From: Scopulibacillus daqui
GTDB taxonomy: Bacteria > Bacillota > Bacilli > Bacillales > Sporolactobacillaceae
NCBI RefSeq assembly: GCF_016908855.1
Contig: NZ_JAFBER010000004.1
Location: 1 to 64,000, forward strand
Reading direction: 5' to 3'
Length of the DNA stretch: 64,000 nt
Shown here: in pieces, positions 9,527 through 19,790 of the stretch
How positions within the stretch are numbered: the stretch's first letter is position 1
Layout: every line of letters starts with the position of its first letter
Notes under the pieces: model-generated
The model's input: only the letters and a program-made list of their open reading frames with translations
Told to the model about the DNA's origin: nothing
Databases searched by the model: none
Position numbers and translations under genes: made by a program

Positions 9527-9832
9527 TTATGATTCAATGGGATTGTTAAGGCTGGAAAGGCTTTCCTCAAGAAAAGACGCCGATCCTTTGAACATGTCTT
9601 TTCTTAATTTATCCATATAATCATTTACCGATAGACCCATCACATGATTGACAAATTCATGAAGTTTTACCGATTTGTCCTTTTTCTCCATCGTTTCTTC
9701 AATAAATGCCCACAGCTCGCCCATTGTTAATCGCTTCAGACCTAACGTATGGAATTCTTCCAGTTTGCTGTCAAGAAACGGTTGAATATGTTCCCGCCAC
9801 TCTTGGTAATGTTGTATATCAGACAAGTTCAT
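9527..9832 (-). CDS. comN: Post-transcriptional regulator ComN (YrzD family)
   Basis: This small cytoplasmic helical protein of about 101 aa begins MNLSDIQHYQEWREHIQPFL. It belongs to the ComN/YrzD family of Bacillales. In B. subtilis ComN is reported to act with DivIVA and to promote comE mRNA accumulation during competence. The sequence has no membrane segment and is mostly amphipathic helices (KLEEFHTLG, GELWAFIEE, VNDYMDKLRKDMF). The start is uncertain: AGGAGTG abuts ATG 9832, whereas TTG 9826 has better spacing. It is divergent from spoVB, as expected from B. subtilis order. Confidence 0.8.
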   Translation of the reverse strand: MNLSDIQHYQEWREHIQPFLDSKLEEFHTLGLKRLTMGELWAFIEETMEKKDKSVKLHEFVNHVMGLSVNDYMDKLRKDMFKGSASFLEESLSSLNNPIES

Positions 9833-10038
9833 CACTCCTATCGATATTATCATAGCATAAGTAAAACTAATGGAAAATATGAATTCTTCTTAAAATACTT
9901 AGTTCCTTGTCATGCTTTGTCCACCCTTTGGCATATATATGTAATCAAGTACAAGACAAGCATTGGTCATAACAAAGATACATATTCACTATGGGTCAGT
10001 GCTAAAGGGGTTGACCCTCAAAAAAGGCGGGCTTGAAC

Positions 10039-11592
10039 ATGACAAAACAATCTTTTCTAAAAGGAACATTTATTTTAATGATAGCGGGAATGATTACTAA
10101 AATTCTTGGTTTTGTAAATAAAATGGTCGTCGCAAGAATTATAGGTGAAGAAGGCATAGGCCTTTATATGATGGCCTATCCGACGCTTATTCTAACAGTG
10201 ACATTAACTCAATTGGGGCTGCCTGTCGCTATTTCAAAATTAGTTGCTGAGGCTGACGCGCTTAATGATCAGAAAAAAATCAAAAAAATATTAACGGTCT
10301 CTTTTGCCACAGTTGGATTTCTTAGTTTGGTTTTCACAACGCTTATGGTAGTGGCTGCGCCGCTTCTTGCTAAGACTATATTTACTGACCCAAGAACCAT
10401 TTACCCGCTCATCGCTATCGCACCGATTGTCCCTATTGTTGCCGTAGCATCTGTGCTTAGAGGTTATTTCCAAGGTCTGCAAAATATGAAGCCTTTTGCA
10501 TTTTCTCAAGTGATTGAACAAATTGTTCGCATCTCACTGGTTGCGTCTTTAACGACAGCTCTTTTGCCCTACGGCATCGAATATGCGGCTGGCGGTACAA
10601 TGATTTCCGGCGTCATCGGCGAATTTGTTTCACTCTTATATATGATTTCGATGTTTAAAAGAAATAAAGGCGTTAAGGTAAGAAAAAATTTTTGGGGGTT
10701 TTTTCAGAATGGCAAAGAAACATTTAAACAATTAATGAAAATTGCTTTGCCGACTACAGGCAGCCGGCTGATTGGTTCCATTTCATATTTTTTGGAACCC
10801 ATTATTATCTCCCACAGCCTTTATCTAGCCGGGGTATCTACAATTGTGGCTACCAAACAGTACGGCGAATTAGAAGGTTTTGCAATCCCTTTGTTAACGC
10901 TGCCAAGCTTTATAACATTCGCTCTGCAAACATCACTTGTGCCGACAATTAGTGAAGCTCAAGCTACACATAATATAGAAGCGATTCACTACCGGCTTAA
11001 TCAAGCAATGAAAATCGCTATGATCACAGGAGGCATTTCGATTGTCGTTTCCTACGTTTTCGCCGAACCGTTAATGACATTAATGTATCATTCACCTGGA
11101 TCAGCTGCTTATGTCTATATCATGGGTCCATTCTTTTTTCTGTTTTATTTTCAGGGGCCGCTTCAAGCAGTGCTTCAAGCTCTTGACCTGGCCAATGCTG
11201 CCATGATTAACAGTTTTATAGGCGCTGCTGTTAAACTGTTAACCATATTCGCCCTTGCCTCCCGTCCCGAACTAGGCATTATAGGCGCAGCTTTGGGATT
11301 TGTTGTAAGTGTTGTTCTCGTCACATTGCTTCATTTGGCAACTGTCATAAAAAGAGTAGGTTTCTCTCTTGTTTTAATCGATTATATTAAAGGCATATTT
11401 GCTATTATTGTCACTGGAGGGTTTGCCAAATTCTTAATGAAACACGTCCTGTTAGACTGGGCGCTTTTGCCTCGAACGGCCATGTTGATTACTGCAACAG
11501 TTATTTTTTACGTTATTGTTATTCGCCTCATTCGTCTTTTAAAAAAAGAGGAACTCTCAAGTTTCCCTATCATTGGAAAATGGGTAGCATAA
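10039..11592 (+). CDS. spoVB: Stage V sporulation protein B, MATE/MurJ-like flippase
   Basis: SpoVB is a polytopic membrane protein of the polysaccharide/lipid II flippase superfamily, needed for spore cortex peptidoglycan synthesis. The 517-aa product equals the family length (518 in B. subtilis). It starts MTKQSFLKGTFILMIAGMITK and has about 14 hydrophobic helices, with the family segment LPVAISKLVAEADA in the first quarter. The ATG at 10039 follows an AAAGGCGGG site; an in-frame TTG at 10033 overlaps the spacer. It is one of the few plus-strand genes and is monocistronic, ended by a strong terminator. The upstream 200 bp contains -35-like boxes for sigma-E, but I could not pair them with a -10. 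Confidence 0.94.
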   Translation: MTKQSFLKGTFILMIAGMITKILGFVNKMVVARIIGEEGIGLYMMAYPTLILTVTLTQLGLPVAISKLVAEADALNDQKKIKKILTVSFATVGFLSLVFTTLMVVAAPLLAKTIFTDPRTIYPLIAIAPIVPIVAVASVLRGYFQGLQNMKPFAFSQVIEQIVRISLVASLTTALLPYGIEYAAGGTMISGVIGEFVSLLYMISMFKRNKGVKVRKNFWGFFQNGKETFKQLMKIALPTTGSRLIGSISYFLEPIIISHSLYLAGVSTIVATKQYGELEGFAIPLLTLPSFITFALQTSLVPTISEAQATHNIEAIHYRLNQAMKIAMITGGISIVVSYVFAEPLMTLMYHSPGSAAYVYIMGPFFFLFYFQGPLQAVLQALDLANAAMINSFIGAAVKLLTIFALASRPELGIIGAALGFVVSVVLVTLLHLATVIKRVGFSLVLIDYIKGIFAIIVTGGFAKFLMKHVLLDWALLPRTAMLITATVIFYVIVIRLIRLLKKEELSSFPIIGKWVA

Positions 11593-11593
11593 C

Positions 11594-11623
11594 AACACCG
11601 GTCATGATTCATTGCCCGGTGTT
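11594..11623 (+). terminator. Shared terminator between spoVB and yrbG
   Basis: AACACCGG (11594-11601) pairs with CCGGTGTT (11616-11623) around a 14-nt loop. It lies between the convergent stops of spoVB and the YetF-family gene, so it can serve both strands. Confidence 0.8.
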
Positions 11624-12277
11624 TTACATCTCATCTTTGATATCAATATAAAAAGTTCCGTCTTCATCTAAAATACAATAAGAAATTTGTTTAATATCAC
11701 GGAACCCCAATTTTCTAAGCTGCTGCCTCAACCATAAGGGCGTTTGATTGATTTTTTCTAAATTTTGTTCTTGAACTTTTCCATCTAGAATAAGAGGAAA
11801 ACTCATTGCAGAATGCCGCTCATCATCATTTTTATCTGATTTCTTTAAAACAGACAGGTTGCCATTTGGTTCGAGAACGCCGAATTCCACATCGGTGATA
11901 TTTTTAATATTTTGTTCTCTTAACTGAGTCAGAAGATCATCAAAATTGTAGCGTTGTTTTCGCATCTCATGTTCGTCTATTTTTCCATTTTTAATAATCT
12001 CCGCCGGCTTACCGTCAAAAATTTCACGAAGCGACCGGCTTTTTAATGATAAAAAAGAGAGAAACATTTGAATCAATGTCAAAATAAATATGGGACAAAT
12101 CATAATTAACAGCGGTTTATTTGGATCTTCAATTGATATAACCGCTAACTCGGCAATCATAATAAATACAACGAAATCAACGATGCTTAATTTTCCAAAT
12201 TCCCTTTTTCCCATCATGCGAAAGGTTATTAAAATGACAATATATAAAAAAATGGTCCTTAAAATAACAGTAGCCAT
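11624..12277 (-). CDS. yrbG: DUF421/YetF-family membrane protein (YrbG)
   Basis: The 217-aa product has an N-terminal three-helix membrane region (ATVILRTIFLYIVILITFR, then VVFIMIAELAVISI and PLLIMICPIFILTLIQMFL) and a C-terminal cytoplasmic DUF421 domain (KPAEIIKNGKIDEHEMRKQR; LREQNIKNITDVEFGVLEPN). This is the YetF/YrbG/YcaP layout. B. subtilis YrbG is about 218 aa and lies at the same site. YetF/YfjD/YrbG-type proteins are found in spores and some contribute to germination, but the role of this member is not known. ATG 12277 follows GAAAGGGGA. The frame stays open upstream to 12409, without a better start. Confidence 0.85.
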   Translation of the reverse strand: MATVILRTIFLYIVILITFRMMGKREFGKLSIVDFVVFIMIAELAVISIEDPNKPLLIMICPIFILTLIQMFLSFLSLKSRSLREIFDGKPAEIIKNGKIDEHEMRKQRYNFDDLLTQLREQNIKNITDVEFGVLEPNGNLSVLKKSDKNDDERHSAMSFPLILDGKVQEQNLEKINQTPLWLRQQLRKLGFRDIKQISYCILDEDGTFYIDIKDEM

Positions 12278-12453
12278 CAATAAATCCCCTTTCAATATAT
12301 TTAGTATGAGCAGAGCCAAGGGGAAAAATGTTGACATATGTGAAAATGATTTAATCAAAAAATACCAAAAAATCACTTTAATTCTGATTTCAATTCTATT
12401 TATGTCCAAGCATGAATAATCATTAATTAAAAGATGGTAAAAGGGGGATTAAA

Positions 12454-12831
12454 GTGACTAGACGGATATTAACAGCCGCTTGTTACGGAATTGTAACCGC
12501 GCTCCTCGTTATTTTGGTTGTGACATGTGTTTTGGCAACATTGCTGCGATTCACCTCAATAACAGAATCTTCAATCGGCCTATTGCCGATAATCGCTTCG
12601 TTTGCAGCTTTATTTATTGCCGGCATTATAGCGGGAGCTAAAATGAAGGAAAAAGGCCTTTTTATCGGAGGGACAACAGGTGTCTTATATTCTCTCCTTA
12701 TTCTTCTAATCCAATTTCTCGGTTATAACAGCGGTGTTTCTCACGAAGAATATTTAATATACGGAGGAAATATATTCACAGCTGCCTTAGGGGGCGTTGT
12801 CGGCGTCAATCTCTTCAATAGAAAATATTAA
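12454..12831 (+). CDS. yrzE: TIGR04086-type membrane protein (YrzE-like)
   Basis: This is a small four-helix membrane protein of 125 aa: VTALLVILVVTCVLATLL, IIASFAALFIAGIIAGA, VLYSLLILLIQFLG and FTAALGGVVGVNLF. The glycine-rich pattern with GTTGVLYSL matches the YrzE/TIGR04086 family of Bacillales, encoded between the YrbG and YajC genes in B. subtilis. It starts at GTG 12454 after AAAGGGGG. Function is unknown. The gene is alone on the plus strand between two minus-strand genes and ends at a terminator. Confidence 0.8.
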   Translation: MTRRILTAACYGIVTALLVILVVTCVLATLLRFTSITESSIGLLPIIASFAALFIAGIIAGAKMKEKGLFIGGTTGVLYSLLILLIQFLGYNSGVSHEEYLIYGGNIFTAALGGVVGVNLFNRKY

Positions 12832-12857
12832 AACGTGCCTCATGATGAAGCACGTTT
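12831..12857 (+). terminator. Terminator between yrzE and yajC
   Basis: AAACGTGC (12831-12838) pairs with GCACGTTT (12850-12857). A T6 tail follows on the plus strand, and a short T4 on the other. It overlaps the yrzE stop and serves convergent yajC as well. Confidence 0.8.
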
Positions 12858-12862
12858 TTTCT

Positions 12863-13192
12863 TTACTTTTCTTCTTTTTCTTTATTATCATCTTTTTCTT
12901 TAGATCCTTTTGGCTCATGGGTTTGTTTTTTCTGATAAACATCCCTGATCGCCGCACGATCAAAAGTAATCTTTGTCGTATTATGACATTTGATAGTGAC
13001 CTTTTCGTCGTCAATGACATCTATTGTACCGTGTATACCGCCGATTGTAATGATTTTATCGCCCTTTTGCAGATTCGCTTGCATTTCGCGCGTTTGCTTT
13101 TGGCGCTTCTGCTGAGGTCTTATCAGCAGGAAATAGAAAATCACAAAAAAGATAATCAGCGGCCCAATGGTCGCCAAGAAATTACCACTCAT
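12863..13192 (-). CDS. yajC: Preprotein translocase accessory subunit YajC
   Basis: YajC associates with SecDF at the membrane. The 109-aa product has one N-terminal helix (TIGPLIIFFVIFYFLLI) followed at once by RPQQKRQKQTREMQANLQKGDKI, the family signature. A small beta domain follows (ITIGGIHGTIDVIDDEKVTIK), then a highly charged KEKDDNKEKEEK tail. ATG 13192 lies six bases after AGGAGGG; the TTG six bases upstream would be too close. It follows queA-tgt, and secD/secF lie only 4 kb further on, the usual arrangement. Confidence 0.94.
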   Translation of the reverse strand: MSGNFLATIGPLIIFFVIFYFLLIRPQQKRQKQTREMQANLQKGDKIITIGGIHGTIDVIDDEKVTIKCHNTTKITFDRAAIRDVYQKKQTHEPKGSKEKDDNKEKEEK

Positions 13193-13226
13193 CCTCAACC
13201 CTCCTTTATAAAATCAAATATTTATG

Positions 13227-13266
13227 TGATCAAAAAGGAGGCAGCCTTTATCGACTTTTTTGATCA
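13227..13266 (-). terminator. Hairpin after tgt
   Basis: TGATCAAAAA (13227-13236) and TTTTTGATCA (13257-13266) form a perfect 10-bp stem with a 20-nt loop, just after the tgt stop codon. The T-rich arm suggests an intrinsic terminator or a processing site between tgt and yajC. Confidence 0.55.
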
Positions 13267-13270
13267 TCTC

Positions 13271-15453
<2,183 letters not shown>

Positions 15454-15508
15454 AATTCTCACCTTTACTTGTTGTTTTTAAGGTTTTAAAAGTTTCTTGA
15501 TTGGATTT

Positions 15509-15709
15509 TCAGCGAAATTTGTTAATGAAATAAAAGATAAGAGACAATACTATGCTGATGACGAGACACGTGATCACTGGAAAATAAAAGGTCGTGTTCC
15601 CTTTTTTAAAAACAATGTCGCCGGGGAGCCTCCCGATAAACTGCCAAAAGAACCCCACAAGAAACAGAATTATGCCAACCGTCATCATCAGTTTGCCAAA
15701 ACCAGTCAT
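15509..15709 (-). CDS. DUF2905 small membrane protein (YrzS-like)
   Basis: This 66-aa protein has two transmembrane helices: [19 protein letters not shown] and [16 protein letters not shown]. They are linked by [19 protein letters not shown], the conserved DUF2905 core, whose GRLPGDI block is diagnostic. It overlaps the ruvB stop codon (ATGA type) and precedes queA, as in B. subtilis. Function is unknown. The ribosome binding site is weak (TAAAGGACC), consistent with coupling to ruvB. Confidence 0.88.
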   Translation of the reverse strand: MTGFGKLMMTVGIILFLVGFFWQFIGRLPGDIVFKKGNTTFYFPVITCLVISIVLSLIFYFINKFR

Positions 15710-16710
15710 TTGTTATAAGGTCCTTTAAGATTAAAATGATTATAAACAGCCTCAGTGACCATTCGGCCTCTAGGGGTTCTTTGGATAAAGCCGATTTGGA
15801 GAAGGTACGGCTCATAGACATCCTCGATCGTGTGCCTCTCCTCACCGATAGTGGCAGCAATCGTATCAAGACCGACCGGACCTCCGTTAAACTTTTCAAT
15901 GATTGCTTTTAGGAGCTGATGATCGATATGATCCAATCCTCGATCATCAACCTGCAATCGGCTGAGCGATTCCTGCGTTAAAAAACAATCTATTTTCCCA
16001 TCATTGGTGACTTGGGCAAAATCCCGGATTCTTCTTAACAGGCGATTGGCGATTCGCGGAGTCCCCCTCGACCTTCTGGCGATTTCGTAAGCTGCCCTTT
16101 CATCAATCTCTGTCTTAAGAATCTGTGCCGTTCTCTTAATAATTAACGAAAGCTCCTCTGTAGTATAAAACTCTAGACGGCTGATCACGCCAAACCTGTC
16201 CCGCAAAGGCGCTGATAAATACCCTGTACGCGTTGTGGCGCCAATAAGCGTAAACGGCGGCAAATCAATGCGGACAGAGTGTGCAGTATCGCCTTTTCCC
16301 AGTACAATATCAAGACAAAAGTCTTCCATCGCCGGATAAAGCACTTCTTCGACATGGCGGTTCAACCGGTGAATTTCATCTATAAATAAAACATCGCCTG
16401 GTTCCAAAGCAGTTAATATAGCTGCTAAATCACCGGGCCTTTCGATCGCAGGCCCAGAGGTTGTCCGGATGTTAACCCCCATTTCACTTGCAATAATCAT
16501 TGATAAAGTTGTTTTGCCTAATCCCGGCGGTCCGTACAGTAAGACATGGTCTAAAGGTTCTCGTCTTTGTTTTGCCGCTTCGATAAAAATAGACAAATTA
16601 TCTTTAACCTGCTCTTGGCCAATATAGTCGGCGAGTTTTTGCGGCCTAATCGAACGTTCTATAAGTTCCTCTTCAGGAATCGATTCACCTGAAACCATTC
16701 GCTCTTCCAT
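15706..16710 (-). CDS. ruvB: Holliday junction branch-migration ATPase RuvB
   Basis: RuvB is the hexameric AAA+ motor that drives Holliday junction branch migration with RuvA. The 334-aa product has Walker [10 protein letters not shown], Walker [10 protein letters not shown], sensor [18 protein letters not shown] and arginine-finger region [18 protein letters not shown]-terminal winged helix contains [21 protein letters not shown]. The start at 16710 follows AAGGAGG, 11 bases away, and matches the RuvB N terminus of related species. ruvA lies 16 bp upstream, so the pair forms one operon. Confidence 0.98.
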   Translation of the reverse strand: MEERMVSGESIPEEELIERSIRPQKLADYIGQEQVKDNLSIFIEAAKQRREPLDHVLLYGPPGLGKTTLSMIIASEMGVNIRTTSGPAIERPGDLAAILTALEPGDVLFIDEIHRLNRHVEEVLYPAMEDFCLDIVLGKGDTAHSVRIDLPPFTLIGATTRTGYLSAPLRDRFGVISRLEFYTTEELSLIIKRTAQILKTEIDERAAYEIARRSRGTPRIANRLLRRIRDFAQVTNDGKIDCFLTQESLSRLQVDDRGLDHIDHQLLKAIIEKFNGGPVGLDTIAATIGEERHTIEDVYEPYLLQIGFIQRTPRGRMVTEAVYNHFNLKGPYNK

Positions 16711-16726
16711 CTTCAGATCGGCCTCC

Positions 16727-17320
16727 TTAACTCTTTAGCATCAACCTTAAAGCTTCCTTAATATATGCCTCAGCCGTTAAGTCTTTGCTTTCTAACTTAG
16801 GCAGTACCTTCTTAATTTCTCTCTCTGAATAACCGAGCGCCTTCAAGGCTTCAAGCGCCTCTTCAAGAGCCGCATTTGGCCCAACGGCATTGTCCTCGAT
16901 CGGTGCAAGCAAGCCAAAATAATCTTTAAACTTGCCTTTTAAGTCTAAAATAATTTGCCTTGCTGTTTTCTTGCCGATCCCGGGAAACTTGATTAAATAT
17001 TGTTCATTTTCTTCTTCAATCGCTTGGATAACGTTCTCAGGCTGGCCGGATGCCAGAATCGCCAAACCGCCTTTCGGACCAATCCCTGAAACGCTTAAAA
17101 GATGAATAAACAATGTTCGTTCTTCTCTTGATTTAAATCCGTATAACGCTATGATATCTTCTCTTACATATTGATATGTATAAATGGTTATTTGCTGTCC
17201 TATATGATTTTGGTAGACAAAAGGATTAGGACAAAGAATTTGATAGCCGATGCCGTTGTTTTCGATAACTATATATTCGCTGGAAATATGTTGAACGGTT
17301 CCCGTTATATAATCAATCAA
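16727..17320 (-). CDS. ruvA: Holliday junction DNA helicase subunit RuvA
   Basis: RuvA binds Holliday junctions as a tetramer and recruits RuvB. The 197-aa product has the N-terminal OB fold ([20 protein letters not shown]), two helix-hairpin-helix motifs ([14 protein letters not shown] and [19 protein letters not shown]) and the flexible linker. A C-terminal RuvB-binding domain follows ([21 protein letters not shown]). It starts at TTG 17320, eight bases after GAAGGGG. ruvB follows directly. Confidence 0.97.
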   Translation of the reverse strand: MIDYITGTVQHISSEYIVIENNGIGYQILCPNPFVYQNHIGQQITIYTYQYVREDIIALYGFKSREERTLFIHLLSVSGIGPKGGLAILASGQPENVIQAIEEENEQYLIKFPGIGKKTARQIILDLKGKFKDYFGLLAPIEDNAVGPNAALEEALEALKALGYSEREIKKVLPKLESKDLTAEAYIKEALRLMLKS

Positions 17321-17469
17321 TGCATTTTCCCCTTCAAAATAAAAATTACCTAAACTACATCATAACATAATTATCGCCAATATGATAGAAAAACCGTCAT
17401 TATGCATTAAATTGAGGCTGGATCAAAAGTCCCGCAAGATTTTTTATATTTAAGTAGATATGTCAAAAA

Positions 17470-17513
17470 GAAAGAGGGTGTCCCTGAAAAGCTAAGCTTT
17501 TGGGTCACCCTCA
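17470..17513 (-). terminator. Terminator at the end of bofC
   Basis: GAGGGTG (17474-17480) pairs with CACCCTC (17506-17512), and the inner part AAAAGCTTAGCTTTT extends the stem. The T-rich CTTTCTTTTTG follows on the minus strand. The upstream arm lies inside the last bofC codons. The rest of the gap to ruvA (17321-17469) shows no gene. Confidence 0.75.
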
Positions 17514-18040
17514 GAAGGATGTTTTTCCTCATATTTGGCTAAAGCTTTCATCACCTGTTGAAAATGTTTTTTGTCACGAACAGGGATGCCTTGATTAAGG
17601 TGTTTATAGTCATTGACTTCTAATGCCTTTGTATCAATCTGAAAAAAGGTTTGGATGATTTGATTCTTATCAGGGTTGCCTTCAAAAATAGTTAAAGTCC
17701 CGTTATTTGTTAAGCCAAAAATGCCGACCGCTTTTGCGACGGGAGAAATATCATTTATTTTTTTCTCAAAGTAGAGGCTGCCTTTCGTTTGCTTTACTAA
17801 CCGCCAATCATCAAAAGCGGCCACATATTGTTTGACGCTTAACAAATGGGCTTCTCTTGTGCTTTCTATAGAAATGCCGTCCAAATAGTCTTTTTTTAGA
17901 TGGACACGGACAACACGAGGCATTGGTTTATGTAAAACGTTTGACTCGTCTTGTTCAGCTTTGGCCAAATGAATATTGCTGGGAACAATACCAAAGCATA
18001 TATAAAGAGTTATACAAAAGGAAAATAAGAGTTTGATCAA
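17492..18040 (-). CDS. bofC: Bypass-of-forespore protein BofC
   Basis: BofC is a forespore protein, secreted into the intermembrane space, that restrains the SpoIVB signalling protease so that sigma-K is activated on time. The 182-aa product has an N-terminal signal sequence (LLFSFCITLYICFGIV, then HLAKAEQD). The mature domain contains VVRVHLKKDYLDGISIEST and the C-terminal GNPDKNQIIQTFFQID block. It starts at TTG 18040, five bases after the strong site AAGAGGTGAT. That site forms one arm of a 9-bp hairpin, so translation may be restrained. Neighbours ruvA and yebC match the B. subtilis order. Confidence 0.9.
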   Translation of the reverse strand: MIKLLFSFCITLYICFGIVPSNIHLAKAEQDESNVLHKPMPRVVRVHLKKDYLDGISIESTREAHLLSVKQYVAAFDDWRLVKQTKGSLYFEKKINDISPVAKAVGIFGLTNNGTLTIFEGNPDKNQIIQTFFQIDTKALEVNDYKHLNQGIPVRDKKHFQQVMKALAKYEEKHPSEGDPKA

Positions 18041-18049
18041 AACAAATCA

Positions 18050-18081
18050 CCTCTTATTCAGGAGTTTTCCCAAATAAGAGG
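18050..18081 (-). promoter_or_regulatory. Hairpin covering the bofC ribosome binding site
   Basis: On the minus strand CCTCTTATT (18073-18081) pairs perfectly with AATAAGAGG (18050-18058) around a 14-nt loop. The second arm contains most of the bofC ribosome binding site AAGAGGTGAT. It may act as a terminator for yebC, as a translational lock on bofC when transcription reads through, or both. Confidence 0.6.
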
Positions 18082-18102
18082 TTTAAAATTCGTGGATAAC
18101 AA

Positions 18103-18828
18103 TTAATCTTCATTCAAATTATGATAGATGTCCTGTACATCGTCGTTTTCTTCCAAAGCATCAATAAGCTTCATCATTTTTTCTTTATCGGCTTCAGACA
18201 ATGTTGTCGTTGTCTTTGGTATCATTGTCACTTCAGCATCCTCAATACGGTAACCTTGACTTTCTAACGTTTCCCGTACTTGAGTAAAATCTTCTGGTTG
18301 CGTAAGAATAATAAAGACACCGTCTTCATTTTCCATTTCCTCGGCTCCCGCCTCAATCGCATCAAGCATCAATGCTTCTTCGTCGACATTGTCGGCCGCT
18401 TCGACTGTAATAACGCCTTTCTTATCAAACATATAGGCCACACAACCGGATTCCCCCAAGTTTCCGCCATGTTTTGAAAAGGCGTGACGGACCTCGGAAG
18501 CTGAACGATTCTTATTGTCGGTTAAAACTTCAACCATAACAGCTGTTCCGCCTGGTCCGTATCCTTCATAGGTGATTTCTTCATATGTGGCGCCGTTAAT
18601 GTTTCCCGTAGCTTTATTAATGGCTCGAGTGATATTATCATTAGGCATATTAGCGGCTTTGGCTTTTTCAATGGCTGTTCTGAGCGCATTGTTTGTATCT
18701 GGATCTCCGCCGCCGGTTTTTGCTGCTGTAAAGATATCTTTAGCTAATTTCATAAAAAGTTTACCGCGTTTTGCATCTTGTGCATTTTTACGGTGCTGTA
18801 TATTTTTCCATTTTGAATGTCCAGCCAT
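18103..18828 (-). CDS. yebC: YebC/PmpR-family protein (TACO1-like)
   Basis: This 241-aa cytoplasmic protein starts [20 protein letters not shown], the invariant YebC N terminus. It contains [24 protein letters not shown] and [22 protein letters not shown], both hallmarks of the family. Members were described as transcription regulators; recent work assigns YebC proteins a role in relieving ribosome stalling at proline runs. ATG 18828 lies eight bases after AGGAG. B. subtilis has yrbC at the same place. Confidence 0.94.
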   Translation of the reverse strand: MAGHSKWKNIQHRKNAQDAKRGKLFMKLAKDIFTAAKTGGGDPDTNNALRTAIEKAKAANMPNDNITRAINKATGNINGATYEEITYEGYGPGGTAVMVEVLTDNKNRSASEVRHAFSKHGGNLGESGCVAYMFDKKGVITVEAADNVDEEALMLDAIEAGAEEMENEDGVFIILTQPEDFTQVRETLESQGYRIEDAEVTMIPKTTTTLSEADKEKMMKLIDALEENDDVQDIYHNLNED

Positions 18829-18976
18829 AAAAGACTCTCCTCTCAATGTTGCTTCTACATTTTACTATACCATAAAAGAAAACAATTAGAAAAACTATGG
18901 CTCCCCGCAAGTCCTGAACTTTCTACTGCTGCCGCCAACAGTAAAAACCTGGAGCAAAACTGTGTTTTTTTACACA

Positions 18977-19005
18977 TAAAAAAAGACAAGGGAGCATGTC
19001 CCTTG
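18977..19005 (-). terminator. Terminator after the YhcN-family gene
   Basis: CAAGGGA (18988-18994) pairs with TCCCTTG (18999-19005) around a 4-nt loop, followed on the minus strand by a T-run (18977-18984). It isolates the lipoprotein gene from yebC. Confidence 0.85.
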
Positions 19006-19017
19006 CCATTAGCCAAT

Positions 19018-19593
19018 CTAGCGTCCAACATTATTTTGAAATGGACGTTTTGCAGCATTTCCCAAATCATTAATAATCGCTCTTACATCTGAGCTGACTT
19101 CATTCCAAGTGCCGCCGGTTCTTAAGCGATAGTTAACATTTTGAATTCTTTTAACCAAATTTCTGTCCGTTGTCACGCGAACATCTTTATCAGGTGCGTA
19201 TTGCTTTGCAGTTTTAGTTACATCGTTAATAAAGTCAGGATTTTTCAAACTTCCCTTTGTTGCATTGACGCCTACTATGACAGTATTTCCTCTGATTAAT
19301 ACATGAGCGTCTTCAACACCGTTAATTCGGCTGACCTTTTTCGCAATTCTTGTAGCGGTATTGCGATCATAAGTGTAATTGGTGTCTCGCTCATTAATGC
19401 CGTAATCATCAGTAGGTGTACGATTTGTGACATAAGGATAGTTAACATTGTTGCGCGCCGGATTATTATAATAACCGACGTTCCGCATATTGTTGGCCCT
19501 GTTGTTAGGACCGGCAGCATTATTGGCAGCACAGCCAACAAGCGCACCGCTAAACATTAATGCAGTGGACAAAGTTAAGATTGTTTTCTTCAA
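19018..19593 (-). CDS. YhcN/YlaJ-family spore lipoprotein (CoxA/YrbB position)
   Basis: The 191-aa product begins with a lipoprotein signal, TILTLSTALMFSGALVGC, where ALVGC is the lipobox and Cys21 the lipidation site. An Asn/Arg/Tyr-rich linker follows (NNRANNMRNVGYYNNPARNN), then a BON-like YhcN/YlaJ domain (RIAKKVSRINGVEDAHVLIRGNTVIVGV). Such proteins are made in sporulating cells and sit at the inner spore membrane or cortex; CoxA (YrbB) occupies this position in B. subtilis. The TTG start at 19593 is nine bases after AAAGGGGG; the ORF extends further upstream without a matching site. The gene is transcribed alone, between two terminators. Confidence 0.85.
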   Translation of the reverse strand: MKKTILTLSTALMFSGALVGCAANNAAGPNNRANNMRNVGYYNNPARNNVNYPYVTNRTPTDDYGINERDTNYTYDRNTATRIAKKVSRINGVEDAHVLIRGNTVIVGVNATKGSLKNPDFINDVTKTAKQYAPDKDVRVTTDRNLVKRIQNVNYRLRTGGTWNEVSSDVRAIINDLGNAAKRPFQNNVGR

Positions 19594-19752
19594 AATAATA
19601 AACCCCCTTTCTTTTATATCATGTCTGAAGGAGGTTAGACTTAAACTGTTAGTTGAAGGTGTTACTGTTAAATTTTGATGTATTTTTTCTGTTATGCCCC
19701 TGACTCTATTTTGGCAAGCTAAAGCCAAAACTTTTCAGATGCTAAGTCCAAA

Positions 19753-19790
19753 AGGACGAGTGAACGATTTATCGCAATCGTCACTCATCC
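19753..19790 (-). terminator. Terminator overlapping the end of safA
   Basis: A long imperfect stem, GGATGAGTGACGATT against AATCGTTCACTCGTCC, spans the safA stop codon and ends in TTTTGG on the minus strand. Confidence 0.7.

Noticed and set aside
9960-10038. Sigma-E promoter for spoVB
   Set aside because: GGCATATA and GTCATAAC -35-like boxes are present, but no CATACAMT-like -10 lies 13-15 bp downstream of either.
17409-17513. Repeat-like sequence GGCTGGATCAAAAGTCC near the bofC terminator
   Set aside because: It resembles the ends of small repeats in other Firmicutes, but no second copy is seen in the window and the terminator explains the adjacent inverted repeat.
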